A DNA stretch of 64,000 nt from Sva-07 sp963829585 (GCA_963829585.1 CAWHJD010000013.1:124001-188000); one strand, 5' to 3'. Positions 39,807 to 49,937 are shown, counted from the stretch's first letter. The notes: generated by a model not told the origin, from the sequence alone. Made by a program: numbers and translations.

Positions 39807-39956
39807 CGTGGTCGGTGTCAGGGCGTCGGCACGGCGACGGCGCGGCAGAGTGCTCACGCCTTGGATGACACCATTGGGCGCAGGACGGTCGGGGTCGACG
39901 ACGAGCGCCCCGCCGATGGTCGTCGCCCGACGGATCAGCGCACGACCGCGAGTGGA

Positions 39957-42114
39957 TCACCTTGAACGTTCAGCGTGAACTGGATTCGGCAGATCGGCGA
40001 GCAGCGACTCGTCCTCCATCGATCGAAGTTGCAGCACGAACTCGCAGCAGCTTCTGGGGTCCGCGAGCAGCGATCCACGAATGTCGGATCGCCGAAGGCC
40101 GTCGTCATTCGGGGCGACCACGGTGAACGTCGCCGGGTAGTCGAAGATCGTCCGGCAATATCCAGCGGCTGCCACGTTGACGATGTCGACGAACGGTCGT
40201 GTAGTCGTCTCGTCTGCCATCAGCTCCTGCGAGGAGCGTTGCGCCCGAGTCGGCGGCAGCGTCTGGCGGCGCAGTTGTCGGCGGCGCCGTTGCCGGCGGC
40301 ACCGTCGTGGCCGGCGGCACCGTTGTCGCGGGCGGCGGAACCGTGGTGGCCGGCGGCACCGTCGTTGCCGGCGGCGTCGTGGTGGCCGGCGGCGCCGCGT
40401 TCTCGGCGCCGCGGGCGTAGACGGCCTGCAGGGTGGCGGCATCGATGATGCCGGTCTCCGGCACACCCAGCTCACGCTGCAGGGCCTTCACCGCATCGGT
40501 GACCTCCTGGGTCCAGATGCCGTCGATCGGACCGGTGTAGAAACCGAGTTCAGTGAGGAGCTGCTGGACCTCCATGGTGCTCTGCATGAGCGCCTCGGCC
40601 TTGTCGCCGAGTACGGCGCGCATCGCTGCGTCCGTCGCCTCGTCCCACACGCCGGTCGGGGGCAGCCCGACCGAGGTCTGGAATGCTGCGATGGCGGCGG
40701 TGAGCTCGGGGCTGTCGAGTCCGTCGATCGGGCCGCTGTAGAACCCGAGGAACGTCAGCGCCTGCTGGATCTTGGTGTTCAAGTTCGCGGCAGCGTATGC
40801 CTCGTACTGGCGTCGCAACTCGGCGATGTCGACGTCGGAGTTCTCGATGTTGGAGATCTTGCCCCCCTCGAGCACCGCCGACGTGAAGCGGGCGAACGTG
40901 GGATCACCGTTCTCGTCGAGAGCGATCTGGCCGCTCACGCCGTCGTAGTTGATGTCGTCGCCACTGGTCAGCTTGTCGAGGCAGTCCTCGTAGGTGGTGC
41001 ACGTGACGCCGCCACCGGTGACGTCGATCGCAGCTTGGGCCAACGTGTCGGCCGTTCCGGCGTCGACCGCCTCGGTGGCGAGTGCCATCACGACGGCGCA
41101 GTCATAGGCCTGCGGAGCGTTGGCCACCTGACCGGTGGGGTCGGCTTCGTAGAGGCGCTCGAGGAAGGCGCGGTTGCCCATCGAGCCGAGGATCTGGAAG
41201 CCGTCGACGGCGGTCGCCTCGGCGCCCGCCGTCGAGATCTCTGCGATGCGCGGCGCGAAGAACGCGTCGAGGCCGATCATCTTCGACGGGTCGAGCCCGG
41301 CGGACACGAGCGCCGACAGCAGGTTGCCGCCCTCCTCGTAGGTGACGAGGATCGAGACATCAGGTGCAACGGCGGCAACCTCGGCGGCCGTGCCGGCGAA
41401 CGTCACGCGGCGCGGGTTGTAGTCGATGACCGACGGTGCGAGGCCGGCGGACTGGAGGATCGCAGCGAGCGTGTTGCTCACCGACAGGCCGTAGTCGTCG
41501 GCACGGGTCACGATGGCGACCTTCCATGCGGCGTCCGGCGCGACCTCGTCACGGCGCTTGACGATCTGATCGGCGAGGTATCCGGCCGTCACGTCGTCGG
41601 GGATGGCGGTGCGGAACAGGGCCATCGGGTCCTGACCGAGGGTGAGCACGGGCGTCGTCGCGGATGCGGAACAGATCGTCGACTCCAGTGCGGCGACCTC
41701 GTCGCGCACCTCGATCCCCCCGGCCGAACCGGCGGGGCCGATCAGCGCCTGGGCGCCCGCATCGACCGCGGCCGTCACGTTGGCGGCGGGCTCGGCGCCG
41801 GGCTCGGCGACCGAGGTGTTGACCGTGAGCGGCCCGTCGAGCACGCCGCCTCCGGCGTTCACGTCCTCGACGGCGAAATCTGCACCGCGTTGCTGACCCT
41901 GGAACAGCGTCGCCAGCAGGCCGGGCGACGGTGCGAGGAGTCCGAGTTCCAAGCCCTCGCCGGTCAACTCGGCCTCGGTGGTCGGAGCACTCGCCTCGGT
42001 GGTCGCCGGCACGCTGCTCTCCGACGAGGAGTCATCGTCGCTGCTGCACCCGGCGATGATGACCGCTGCGGCGACCAATGCGCTGACCGGACGGATCCAC
42101 TTGCTTCGATTCAT
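39957..42114 (-). CDS. Branched-chain amino acid-type solute-binding lipoprotein fused to two peptidoglycan-binding domains, frameshifted
   Basis: About 718 residues from ATG 42114 (CAGGAGT upstream). A lipobox (IIAGC, Cys23) anchors it. Residues about 55-430 are a type I periplasmic binding fold (GLLAPSPGLLATLFQGQQRG, ALIGPAGSAGG). Two PG_binding_1 domains follow, each with LGFY-GPIDG and ending in TGVWDEATDAAM or TGIIDAATLQAV. A (PATTVPP)n linker leads, after a frame change near 40220, to a C-terminal domain with Cys pairs (YCRTIFDYP, SCCEF). No permease or ATPase genes are adjacent, so sensing or wall-tethered binding is as likely as transport. Confidence 0.84.
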
Positions 42115-42255
42115 GGGGACTCCTGGGGTTGACATGACTGTCGTTGGCGAATGCGGTGGCCGCGCCGCGACCTCGAATTCGAAAGGTAACCCGGTATCGG
42201 CACGCGACAGCGACAACTTGAGCACCGATCGGAATGTTCACCCACTCTGGGTGAG

Positions 42256-42261
42256 TACCGT
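42256..42261 (+). promoter_or_regulatory. -10 box for the LLM oxidoreductase gene (leaderless)
   Basis: TACCGT, 6 nt before ATG 42268. Confidence 0.5.
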
Positions 42262-42267
42262 GCGAAC

Positions 42268-43179
42268 ATGTCGATGAAGCGCATGAAAGTCGGCGTCCAA
42301 CTCCCCGAGGTCGAATGGGAAGTGCCGTTCCCCGAGCTGATCGTCATGGCCCGCACGGCGGAGGCGGTGGGGTTCGATTCGGTCTGGCTCGGTGATCATC
42401 TCCTGTACGAACTGGATGTCGACGATCGGGGCCCGTGGGAGGTCTGGACGTCGCTTGCCGCGATCGCTGCGTCGACCTCGACGATCCAGATCGGGCCGCT
42501 GGTGGCGTCGACCAGCTTCCATGCTCCCCCGATGCTGGCCAAGCAGGCGACCACCGTCGACGCGATCTCCGAGGGTCGCCTCATCCTGGGGCTCGGCGCC
42601 GGATGGAACCGCCGTGAGTACGACGCATTCGGCTTCGCCTTCGACCACCGCGTGAGCCGGTTCGCCGAGGCCTTCACGATCATCCGCACGCTGCTGCGCG
42701 ACGGCTCGATCGATTTCCACGGCGACTACTACGACGCTGACCACTGCATCCTGCACCCGCGCTCGAGCGCATCCGGGCCGCCGCTGATGGTCGGCTCGAT
42801 CGGAGATCGGATGCTCGACATCGCACTCCCCCATGTCGACTCGTGGAACATGTGGTGGAGCCAGTACGGCAACACCGTCGAGGGATTCCGACGCGAGAAG
42901 GAGCGGGTCGACTCGTTGATCGAGACGCACGGTCGAACGGGCCTGGTCGAGGCCACCGCGGCCGTGCTCGTGCAGCTCGACGGTGGCGTGGGTCGCCTGA
43001 TGGGCGACTACGACGACTACAACACCGTGCGCCCGCTCACGGGCTCACCATCTGCACTCGCCGACCAGTTGCGAGAGTTCGAAGCCGCCGGAGCCGCCCA
43101 CGTTCAACTGGTCGTCGACCCGATCACGCGAGCCTCGATCGAGTGGCTCGGCGACGTGCTCAGCGCATTCCGAGCCTGA
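42268..43179 (+). CDS. LLM-class (luciferase-like) F420- or flavin-dependent oxidoreductase
   Basis: 303 residues. The TIM-barrel family motifs are VWLGDHLLY near residue 40, GPLVASTSFHAPPMLAKQ, the Gly-rich LGLGAGWNRREYDAFGF and PLMVGSIGDRMLDIA. Actinobacterial members mostly use cofactor F420; some use FMN. The substrate is unknown. It is a single-gene unit, convergent with the thioredoxin gene 15 nt away. Confidence 0.9.
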   Translation: MSMKRMKVGVQLPEVEWEVPFPELIVMARTAEAVGFDSVWLGDHLLYELDVDDRGPWEVWTSLAAIAASTSTIQIGPLVASTSFHAPPMLAKQATTVDAISEGRLILGLGAGWNRREYDAFGFAFDHRVSRFAEAFTIIRTLLRDGSIDFHGDYYDADHCILHPRSSASGPPLMVGSIGDRMLDIALPHVDSWNMWWSQYGNTVEGFRREKERVDSLIETHGRTGLVEATAAVLVQLDGGVGRLMGDYDDYNTVRPLTGSPSALADQLREFEAAGAAHVQLVVDPITRASIEWLGDVLSAFRA

Positions 43180-43194
43180 CGTCACGTCGCGGCA

Positions 43195-43614
43195 TCACCG
43201 AAGTGCTTCGATCCGCTGGCGAAGCACGTGTTCGGGCTGCGCGCCGACCACCGTGTCGACGAGTTCACCGTCGCGCATGAACAGCAGCATCGGGATGCTG
43301 CGAGCCTCGTAGCGCTGGGCCGTTCGCGGCGACTCGTCGACGTTGACCTTCACGACCTTCAGCGAATCGGCGAACTCCCGCGACAGCTTCTCGAGCACTG
43401 GCGCAACCATTCGGCACGGCCCGCACCACGGTGCCCACAGGTCGACCAGCACGAGACGCTTCGTGCCGACCGCCGTGGCGAAATCCGAGTCGCCTGCCTC
43501 CACGAGCCATGGCAGATCGACATGGCACTTGGCGCAACGCGGCGACCCCGATGCCGACGACGGCACACGGTTCTTCGCTCCGCACGACGGGCAGGCAACG
43601 ACATTCGACTTCAC
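43195..43614 (-). CDS. trxC: Thioredoxin 2-type protein with N-terminal zinc ribbon
   Basis: 139 residues from GTG 43614; both GGAGG and a TAGCGT -10 box lie within 12 nt upstream. The N-terminal Cys pairs (CPSC at 8-11, CAKC at 27-30) form a zinc site as in Trx2/TrxC. The active site is WCGPC (Cys64, Cys67) and the cis-Pro is in SIPMLLF. Cytoplasmic disulfide reduction, often in oxidative stress. Confidence 0.92.
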   Translation of the reverse strand: MKSNVVACPSCGAKNRVPSSASGSPRCAKCHVDLPWLVEAGDSDFATAVGTKRLVLVDLWAPWCGPCRMVAPVLEKLSREFADSLKVVKVNVDESPRTAQRYEARSIPMLLFMRDGELVDTVVGAQPEHVLRQRIEALR

Positions 43615-43620
43615 GCCTCC

Positions 43621-43626
43621 ACGCTA
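43621..43626 (-). promoter_or_regulatory. -10 box for trxC
   Basis: TAGCGT on the minus strand, 6 nt before GTG 43614. Confidence 0.45.
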
Positions 43627-43714
43627 CGTTCGACGCCGCGGCACCCACAGGGCCGATCGTCATGTCCGCACGTCACGTTTGACCCGGCACCGTGTGAGGG
43701 TTTGACTGGGTGTG

Positions 43715-44690
43715 ATGGGATATGTGTTCGATCCGAAGGGGGCCGTGCGGCGGGAGGTTCGCCGCGTGGCAGCCGAGCGTCTCGGTGACGCGATCGAACA
43801 GCTCGACGAGGTGCTCGCCGGATCGGCCGATGTCGAGAAGGCCGTCCACGAAGTCCGCAAGCGCTGCAAGGAGACGCGTGGGCTCGCCCGGCTCGTGCGA
43901 CCGGCACTCGGCGACGAGTTCGGACCGTTCGACCGCACCGTGCGGGATGCCGCCGGCCAACTCTCCGCAATGCGCGACGCACATGCACTGCTCGCCACGC
44001 TCGACAATCTCCTGCGCGTCCACGACCTCGACGATCGCCTCCGATCGGTCCGCGACCACCAGGCCGCCCTGGCCGCGGAGGCGACCAGCTCGATCCGAAC
44101 CCGGCGACGAACGGATCGTCGCCGCCCGCGACCTGCTCATCGAGGCTCGGGAGAAGTCGCACCAGTGGAAGATCCACGGAGGTTTCGATCCGATCGCCGA
44201 GGGTCTCACCGCCACGTATCGGCGCGGACGCCGTGCCTTGCGGACGGCGCAGCGCGACGCCACCGACGAGAACATGCACGAGTGGCGCAAGTCTGCGAAG
44301 CAGCTCTGGTACCAGATGCGCCTCCTGCGCGAGGCGTCGCCGAGCGTGATCGGACCGCTGATCGACGAACTCGACGGGCTGGGTGAGGCGCTGGGCGACG
44401 ACCACGACCTCGCCGTCCTCGTTGCGTCACTCGACGCGGACCCCGATCGTTTCGGTACTCCTGACACCGTCGACCATGCCCGCCGCGTGGCGCGCGAGCA
44501 ACAACGCGCTCTGCGAACGCCGGCGTTCCGGACGGGAGCCGTCGTCTACACCGAACGGCCGTCGAGGTTCGCCTCCCGGATCACGGCCTATTGGCAACTC
44601 TCCCGAGACCTCGGCCCCGAACTGCCCACCGGGGGCATCGCAGCGCTCGCGTCGTCGGGCGACGACACCGCCCGCCGGACCCGTGTCCAC
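43715..44690 (+). CDS. CHAD-domain protein, frameshifted
   Basis: About 325 residues from ATG 43715, with a frame change near 44102. Two helical repeats carry the conserved His patches: VEKAVHEVRKRCKETRGL and ENMHEWRKSAKQLWYQ, typical of CHAD polyphosphate-binding proteins. No stop separates it clearly from the following CYTH gene, which overlaps its 3' end at GTG 44683. A second indel near 44650-44690 is therefore possible, and the end coordinate is approximate. CHAD proteins associate with polyphosphate granules and CYTH enzymes. Confidence 0.82.
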
Positions 44691-45159
44691 CATCGAGCGA
44701 GAACGCAAGTTCCTCGTCGACGTCGTGCCGGCCGACATCGATCTGTCCGACCGCACGGAGATGCGTCAGGGCTACCTCGTCACCGGCGAGCAGGCATCGG
44801 TACGCGTGCGCGATGCCGGGCCGAAGGGTTGCACGTTCACGATGAAGGCCGGTGGCGGCGCAGAGCGGACGGAACTCGAATGGAAGATCGACCGTGAACA
44901 GTTCGACGCCGCGTGGGCCCACACCGAGGGGCAACGGCTCGTCAAGGTCCGCCACCGCATCCCACTCGATGAGCACGTCATCGAACTCGACGTGTTCGGC
45001 GGCAGCCTCGACGGTCTCGTCTTCGCCGAAGTGGAGTTCGAGTCCTCGGAGGCGCTGGACGCGTTCGAGCCGCCCGCCTGGTTCGGACCGGAAGTGACCG
45101 ACGACGACCGGTACAACAATGCCGCGCTCGCACTTCACGGCCGGCCCGATCCACGATGA
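44683..45159 (+). CDS. CYTH-domain (triphosphate tunnel) protein
   Basis: 158 residues from GTG 44683. The signature ERERKFLV opens the domain (ExExK), followed by YLVTGEQASVRVRD, FTMKAGG, LEWKID and the acidic-basic tunnel residues in FAEVEFES. CYTH enzymes hydrolyse inorganic triphosphate or act as adenylate cyclase IV/thiamine triphosphatase. Pairing with CHAD suggests polyphosphate or triphosphate metabolism. The frame is intact. Confidence 0.88.
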   Translation: MSTIERERKFLVDVVPADIDLSDRTEMRQGYLVTGEQASVRVRDAGPKGCTFTMKAGGGAERTELEWKIDREQFDAAWAHTEGQRLVKVRHRIPLDEHVIELDVFGGSLDGLVFAEVEFESSEALDAFEPPAWFGPEVTDDDRYNNAALALHGRPDPR

Positions 45160-45163
45160 ACCG

Positions 45164-46686
45164 ATGGGCGATGCACACGTGAACGACGAACTGCACTGGA
45201 TGTCGGCGAGCGAACTCGCAGCCGCCATCCGCCGGCGCGAGGTGTCGAGCGTCGAAGTGCTCGACCACTACGTGGAACGCATCCGCGAACTCGACGGACC
45301 GGTCAACGCGGTGGTGCACTGGGACCTCGAACGGGCCGGGAGCGCAGCGCTGGCAGCCGACGCAGCGGTGGCGTCCGGCGACGACCTCGGCCCGCTGCAC
45401 GGTGTGCCGATGACGATCAAGGACTCCTTCCAGACCGAGGGATGCATCACCACGTCGGGCTCACCCGAATTGGCCGACTTCGTGCCGACCGAGGACGCCT
45501 GGCCGGTGGCCCGCTTACGCAGCGCTGGTGCGATTCCGTTCGCGAAGACGAACCTGCCCCTGTTCGCCGACGACATCCAGAGCTTCAACGAGGTCTACGG
45601 CACGACGAACAACCCCCACGACCTCGACCGGACCCCGGGCGGATCGTCCGGCGGGTCGAGCGCGGCCTTGGCGATGGGGTTCACGCCACTGGAGTTGGGC
45701 AGCGACATCGGCGGCTCGATCCGCGTACCTGCCCACTACAGCGGCGTCATGGGCCACAAGCCGAGCTACGGCATCGTCCCGGGCCACGGCCAGATCCCCG
45801 GCATGCCGGGAACCCTCAGCCAGGCCGACCTCGCCGTGGTCGGCCCGCTGGCGCGAACGGTCGACGATCTGGAACTCGCCCTCGACGTCCTCGCCGGTCC
45901 CGACCGCTGGATGTCGCCGGCATGGAAGCTCGACCTTCCCCCGAGCCGCGCCCACGAGCTCGGCGAGTTCCGCATCGCCGCGTGGATCGACGACGACGCG
46001 TGCCCGGTCGACGCCGACACCCGCCGAGTCCTCGGTGACACCGTCGAGGCAGTCACTGCAGGTGGAGGAACGGTCGACACGGGGGCCCGCCCAGGCTTCA
46101 CACTCTCCAAGGCGATGGCCGTCTACGGCGAGCTGCTGTTCGCCGCACTGTCCGGCGGCGTGCCGAAGGACCGACTCGACGAGTACGCACGGGTCGCCGA
46201 CGACACGCCGACCGGCTGGATCAAGCGGTCGTCGGCTGCCCGGCATCGCGAGTGGCTGTCGAACAACGAACGCCGTCTGCAGATCCGCGAACGGTGGGCC
46301 GAGTTCTTCGACGACTTCGATGCCATCTTGCTGCCGGTCCATCCGCGACCGGCGCTCCACCACGACCACTCGATGCCGCAGTTCGAGCGCACGGTCACCG
46401 TCGACGGCCAGGAGCGGCCGTACCTCGACCTGTGGACGTGGATCGCGCCGGCCGGTCTCGGTGCGCTCCCCGCCACGGTGGTACCCGTCGGACTCAGCGC
46501 CGACGGGCTCCCGATCGGTGTCCAGATCGTCGGCCCGTTCCTCCACGACCGCACCACGATCCATCTCGCCCGATGGATCTCACAGATCATGTCGGCCCGA
46601 CATGGCTGGCCCGCCGCCTGCCCCCGCCCCCTCTCGCTCGCCACCGCCACCGCGCACCGCCACCACTCACCATCCCGTTTGCGTGA
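45164..46686 (+). CDS. Amidase (amidase signature family), C-terminal frameshift
   Basis: About 507 residues from ATG 45164, 4 nt after the CYTH stop. The catalytic Lys is in VPMTIKDSF, Ser in GGSSGGSSAAL, and Ser in SDIGGSIRVP. The frame runs on to 47299 across the neighbouring opposite-strand genes, which is implausible. A change near 46600 joins to ARRLPPPPLARH and a stop at 46684-46686, just before the terminator. The substrate is unknown; similar proteins hydrolyse small amides. Confidence 0.85.
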
Positions 46687-46731
46687 CAGTTGCGTTGGGG
46701 CGGGCCAACCGAACTGCAACGCAAACAGGGT
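46676..46731. terminator. Bidirectional terminator between convergent genes
   Basis: Imperfect 22-bp stem: GTTTGCGT...CAGTT...GTTGG pairing with CCAAC...ACGCAAAC around a GGCGGG loop. It is followed by two GCAAACAGGGTTT direct repeats. It separates the amidase from the SRPBCC gene. Confidence 0.6.
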
Positions 46732-46753
46732 TTTCTGGGGCAAACAGGGTTTG

Positions 46754-47227
46754 CTACTCGCAGAGGCGTTTGAGGTTCGACAGGGCCTCGTCGAGTGCCG
46801 GTGCGCCCTGACGCCGCCAGATCGCATCGAGGATCCGGCCGAAGCCACGTCGGGCTGCCAGCCCCTGCACGTACGTGACCCGGCAGCCTCCGTCGGCCGG
46901 CTGGAGTCTGACCGACTCGGCCATCGCCGCGAGGATCGGCAGCTTCGTCCCGATCACCGCGAAGGCGAAGTGCTCGTCGGGATCCCACACCGTGAACTCC
47001 TCGTCCATCGACACCCGGTTCGCCGTCACACGACGGCTGCCGCCGACACCCGAGGCGGCACCCGTGACCTGCACCGAGTCGAGGGCCGTGAACCATTCGG
47101 GCCACGTCGGATGGTCGGCGATCCGTGCCCAGACCACCGACGGCGACGCCGCGATCTCGATCGAGCGCTCGACGCGGATGGGCGCGGCATCGATCCATTC
47201 GGGTGGGTTGACGGCAAGGTTCGCCAT
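46754..47227 (-). CDS. SRPBCC/polyketide-cyclase-fold protein
   Basis: 157 residues. The START-like fold is suggested by VERSIEIAASPSVVWARIADHPTWPEWF, a central GVGGSRRVTANR segment and a long C-terminal helix (PALDEALSNLKRLCE). Members bind hydrophobic ligands. It starts 7 nt after the aminotransferase stop on the same strand, so it is probably in that operon. Confidence 0.88.
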   Translation of the reverse strand: MANLAVNPPEWIDAAPIRVERSIEIAASPSVVWARIADHPTWPEWFTALDSVQVTGAASGVGGSRRVTANRVSMDEEFTVWDPDEHFAFAVIGTKLPILAAMAESVRLQPADGGCRVTYVQGLAARRGFGRILDAIWRRQGAPALDEALSNLKRLCE

Positions 47228-47234
47228 GGCGTGC

Positions 47235-48470
47235 TCAGGAGGCGTCCACGAGGGCCTTGTCGAGCGCGGTCAGGGCGAGTTCGATTTCGTCGGCGGTGAC
47301 GGTCAGCGGCGGCATGAATCGCAGCGTGGTCCCGGCGGCTCCGGCAGTCATCGTGATCAGCTTCCCCTCGCGCAGGCAGTGCGAAACGATCGCCGACGTA
47401 CGCGCCGCCGTGTCGAACTGCGCGGCGATCATCAACCCGAGTGCACGCACCTGCACGATCGACGGGTGATGCTCCTGCAGACGCCGGAGACCGTCGGCGA
47501 GTTGGCGGCCACGCTCCTCGACGTTGGCCATGAACCCGTCGGCGGTCAACACCTCGATGGTTGCGAGCGCCGCGGCACACCCCATCGGGTTGCCGCCGTA
47601 GGTGCCCCCGTGCGAACCGGTCGGCCACTTGTCGTCGAGCTCCCGACGGGTGCCGAGCGCCGAGAACGGAAACCCCGAGGCGATGCCCTTGGCCATGCAC
47701 ACGATGTCGGGCCGCACGTCGTAGTGCTCGATGGCGAACATCTTGCCGGTGCGCCCGAATCCCGACTGCACCTCGTCGGCGATGAAGAGCATGCCGTGCT
47801 CCTTGCAGCGACGATCGATCGCCTCGAGGAATCCGGCCGGCGCAGCGACGTAGCCACCCTCGCCGAGCACCGGTTCGATGATGACGGCGGCGGTCTCGCC
47901 CGGCGCGGTGACGCTCGTGAGGAGTTCGTCGAACCCTGCGAGCGCCCGAGCCACCTCGGCCTGGACGTCGTCGGCACGCACGTTCGGGTACGGGGCGATG
48001 AAGATGCCCGACGGCAGCGGCGCATGTCCGGCCCGGTAGACGGTCTTCGACGTGGTCATCGCCATGGCCTGATGGGTGCGGCCGTGGAAGCTGCCCTGGA
48101 ACACGATGATGTTCGGGCGACCGGTCGCCTGCTTGGCGAGCTTGACGGCGGCCTCGGTGATCTCGGCGCCGGAGTTGGCGTAGAAGAAGGTGTCGATGCC
48201 CTCGGGTGAGAGTTCGGCCAGGCGGGCTGCGAGCGGCTGCAGCAGATCGTGGGTGTAGACGTTCGCCTGAGCGTGCACGAAGCGCTGCGCCTGGTCGGCG
48301 ATCGCCTTGGTGACGTGCGGATGGCTGTGACCGGTCGAGGTCACCGCGATGCCTCCGCTGAAGTCGAGGTACCGGTCGCCGGTGGTGGTGGTGACCCACG
48401 ACCCCTCACCCGAGGCGACCTCGAGATCGGTGACCTTGAACCACACGTGAGACAGGTTGTCGGCGCTCAT
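47235..48470 (-). CDS. Class III pyridoxal-phosphate aminotransferase (GABA/ornithine type)
   Basis: 411 residues from ATG 48470. GGIAVTSTGHSHP, ANSGAEITEAAVKLAK and FHGRTHQAMAMT are class III motifs. FIADEVQSGFGRTGKMFA has the cofactor Asp, and MAKGIASGFPF gives the Schiff-base Lys. Closest family functions are 4-aminobutyrate or putrescine transamination to an aldehyde with 2-oxoglutarate or pyruvate. It follows an amine-oxidase-like FAD gene by 7 nt, supporting polyamine or GABA catabolism. Confidence 0.9.
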   Translation of the reverse strand: MSADNLSHVWFKVTDLEVASGEGSWVTTTTGDRYLDFSGGIAVTSTGHSHPHVTKAIADQAQRFVHAQANVYTHDLLQPLAARLAELSPEGIDTFFYANSGAEITEAAVKLAKQATGRPNIIVFQGSFHGRTHQAMAMTTSKTVYRAGHAPLPSGIFIAPYPNVRADDVQAEVARALAGFDELLTSVTAPGETAAVIIEPVLGEGGYVAAPAGFLEAIDRRCKEHGMLFIADEVQSGFGRTGKMFAIEHYDVRPDIVCMAKGIASGFPFSALGTRRELDDKWPTGSHGGTYGGNPMGCAAALATIEVLTADGFMANVEERGRQLADGLRRLQEHHPSIVQVRALGLMIAAQFDTAARTSAIVSHCLREGKLITMTAGAAGTTLRFMPPLTVTADEIELALTALDKALVDAS

Positions 48471-48477
48471 CTCGTCA

Positions 48478-49875
48478 TCATCGCATGACGCGTTGCAGGA
48501 CGGAAGCGGCACGCGAGGCTCGCTGATGCTTCGCCTCGGACCGATCGATCCATCCGGCGAGCTGGAGGCCCGCATTGATGCCCACCCAGCGCAACGGCTC
48601 GGGCTCCCAGCGGGGCGATCGGTGGCCGACCCAGGGCAGCGAAACCAGATCGGACTCCTCGCCGGTGATCAGATCGGCCAACGTGCGCCCGGCCAGATTC
48701 GTGGCGGCCACGCCCTCGCCGACGTAGCCGCCCGCCCAGGCCACCCCGGTCGTGCGGTCGAGGCCCACCGACGGACGCCAGTCGCGCGGCACGCCGAGCA
48801 CGCCGCCCCACCGGTGCGTGATCCGAGCGTCGCCGACGGCCGGGACGAGCTCGCGGAGCGTGGCCGCGAGTCGTTCGTGGATCCTCGACGCCGACTCGGT
48901 CGCCGCAGCGATCCCCGACCCGAACCGGTACGGGGCACCCCGACCTCCGAACGCGAGCCGGCCGTCGGTGGTGCGCTGTCCGTAGATCACCACCCGTCGA
49001 TCGTCGGAGAAGGTCTCCATGTCGCGCAGCCCGATCGCCTCCCATACGTCGTCCGGAAGGGGCTCGGTGGCGATCATCAGCGAGTAGAGCGGGACCAGAT
49101 CGCGGCGATGCCCGTCGAGATCGCGCGTGTAGGCCTCGGTCGCACGGACCACGGCGTCGGCCGTGATCGTTCCGTGGTCGGTCACCACCCGCGGCCGTGA
49201 GCCGCCGGCGCCACCGAAGATCGCCGTCGCGGCGGTCCCCTCGACGATGGTCGCGCCACGTCGTTCGACCGCCTCGGCGAGACCTCGGGCGAGTCGAGCA
49301 GGCTGTACCCGGGCGGCCGGCCCGTACAGCACGCCACCGTGCACCTCGGTGGCATGGAGGCGGCGGGTTGCCGCGTCGGCGTCGAGCACACGCAGCACGT
49401 CGTCGCCGAAGCCGTGACGGTGGTACTCGTCGACCTCGGATCGCTGCCGCTGCACCTGCGCAACGGTGCGTGCGAGTCGGATCACACCACCTTTCGCGTA
49501 GCCGCAGTCGATGCCCTCCGCGGCGACGACGCGGCCGACCTCGTCGACGGTGTCGACGATCGCCCGGGTCATCCGGATGCCCGCATCACGCCCGCTCGCG
49601 GCGATCGCCCCGTCGAGACCGCCTGCGAGTTCGCCGACGCACCATCCGCCGTTGCGGCCGGAGGCTCCGTACCCGACCATCTCTCGTTCGACGACGAGCA
49701 CCCGCAAGGACGGATCCGCACCGAGCAACGAGTAGGCCGTCCACAGCCCGGTGTAGCCGCCACCGACGATCGCCACGTCGACGTCGGCGTCGCCGGAGAG
49801 GGTCGGCCGGTGAGCGACGGGTGTGTCGAGTTGGTCGAGCCAGAGCGACTTCGAGCGCAGGGCCTGCTCGTCCAT
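48478..49875 (-). CDS. FAD-dependent amine/amino-acid oxidoreductase (DAO family, PuuB-like)
   Basis: 465 residues from ATG 49875; TACGCT ends 6 nt upstream. The N-terminal FAD motif is VAIVGGGYTGLWTAYSL, followed by YGASGRNGGWCVGEL, the pattern of gamma-glutamylputrescine oxidases. The C-terminal WAGGYVGEGVAATNLAGRTLADL closes the FAD site. It oxidises an amine or N-methyl amino acid with O2. With the aminotransferase it could convert putrescine- or GABA-related amines. Confidence 0.88.
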   Translation of the reverse strand: MDEQALRSKSLWLDQLDTPVAHRPTLSGDADVDVAIVGGGYTGLWTAYSLLGADPSLRVLVVEREMVGYGASGRNGGWCVGELAGGLDGAIAASGRDAGIRMTRAIVDTVDEVGRVVAAEGIDCGYAKGGVIRLARTVAQVQRQRSEVDEYHRHGFGDDVLRVLDADAATRRLHATEVHGGVLYGPAARVQPARLARGLAEAVERRGATIVEGTAATAIFGGAGGSRPRVVTDHGTITADAVVRATEAYTRDLDGHRRDLVPLYSLMIATEPLPDDVWEAIGLRDMETFSDDRRVVIYGQRTTDGRLAFGGRGAPYRFGSGIAAATESASRIHERLAATLRELVPAVGDARITHRWGGVLGVPRDWRPSVGLDRTTGVAWAGGYVGEGVAATNLAGRTLADLITGEESDLVSLPWVGHRSPRWEPEPLRWVGINAGLQLAGWIDRSEAKHQRASRAASVLQRVMR

Positions 49876-49881
49876 CGGGCG

Positions 49882-49887
49882 AGCGTA
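49882..49887 (-). promoter_or_regulatory. -10 box for the oxidoreductase-aminotransferase operon (leaderless)
   Basis: TACGCT on the minus strand, 6 nt before ATG 49875. It is 37 bp from the divergent -10 box at 49925. Confidence 0.5.
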
Positions 49888-49924
49888 CCGAGGGGACAAA
49901 ACCTTCGCCGAACGGTCGGAGCAC

Positions 49925-49930
49925 TACATT
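49925..49930 (+). promoter_or_regulatory. -10 box for the saccharopine dehydrogenase-like gene (leaderless)
   Basis: TACATT, 7 nt before ATG 49938. Confidence 0.55.
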
Positions 49931-49937
49931 TCCACCC

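Noticed and set aside
40250..40400. Possible CRISPR or minisatellite array
   Set aside because: The repetition encodes the (PATTVPP)n linker of the solute-binding lipoprotein; unit lengths vary and there are no unique spacers.
46687..47299. Extension of the second amidase frame to 726 codons
   Set aside because: It runs antisense through the SRPBCC gene and past a terminator hairpin. A frame change near 46600 gives a natural end at 46686.
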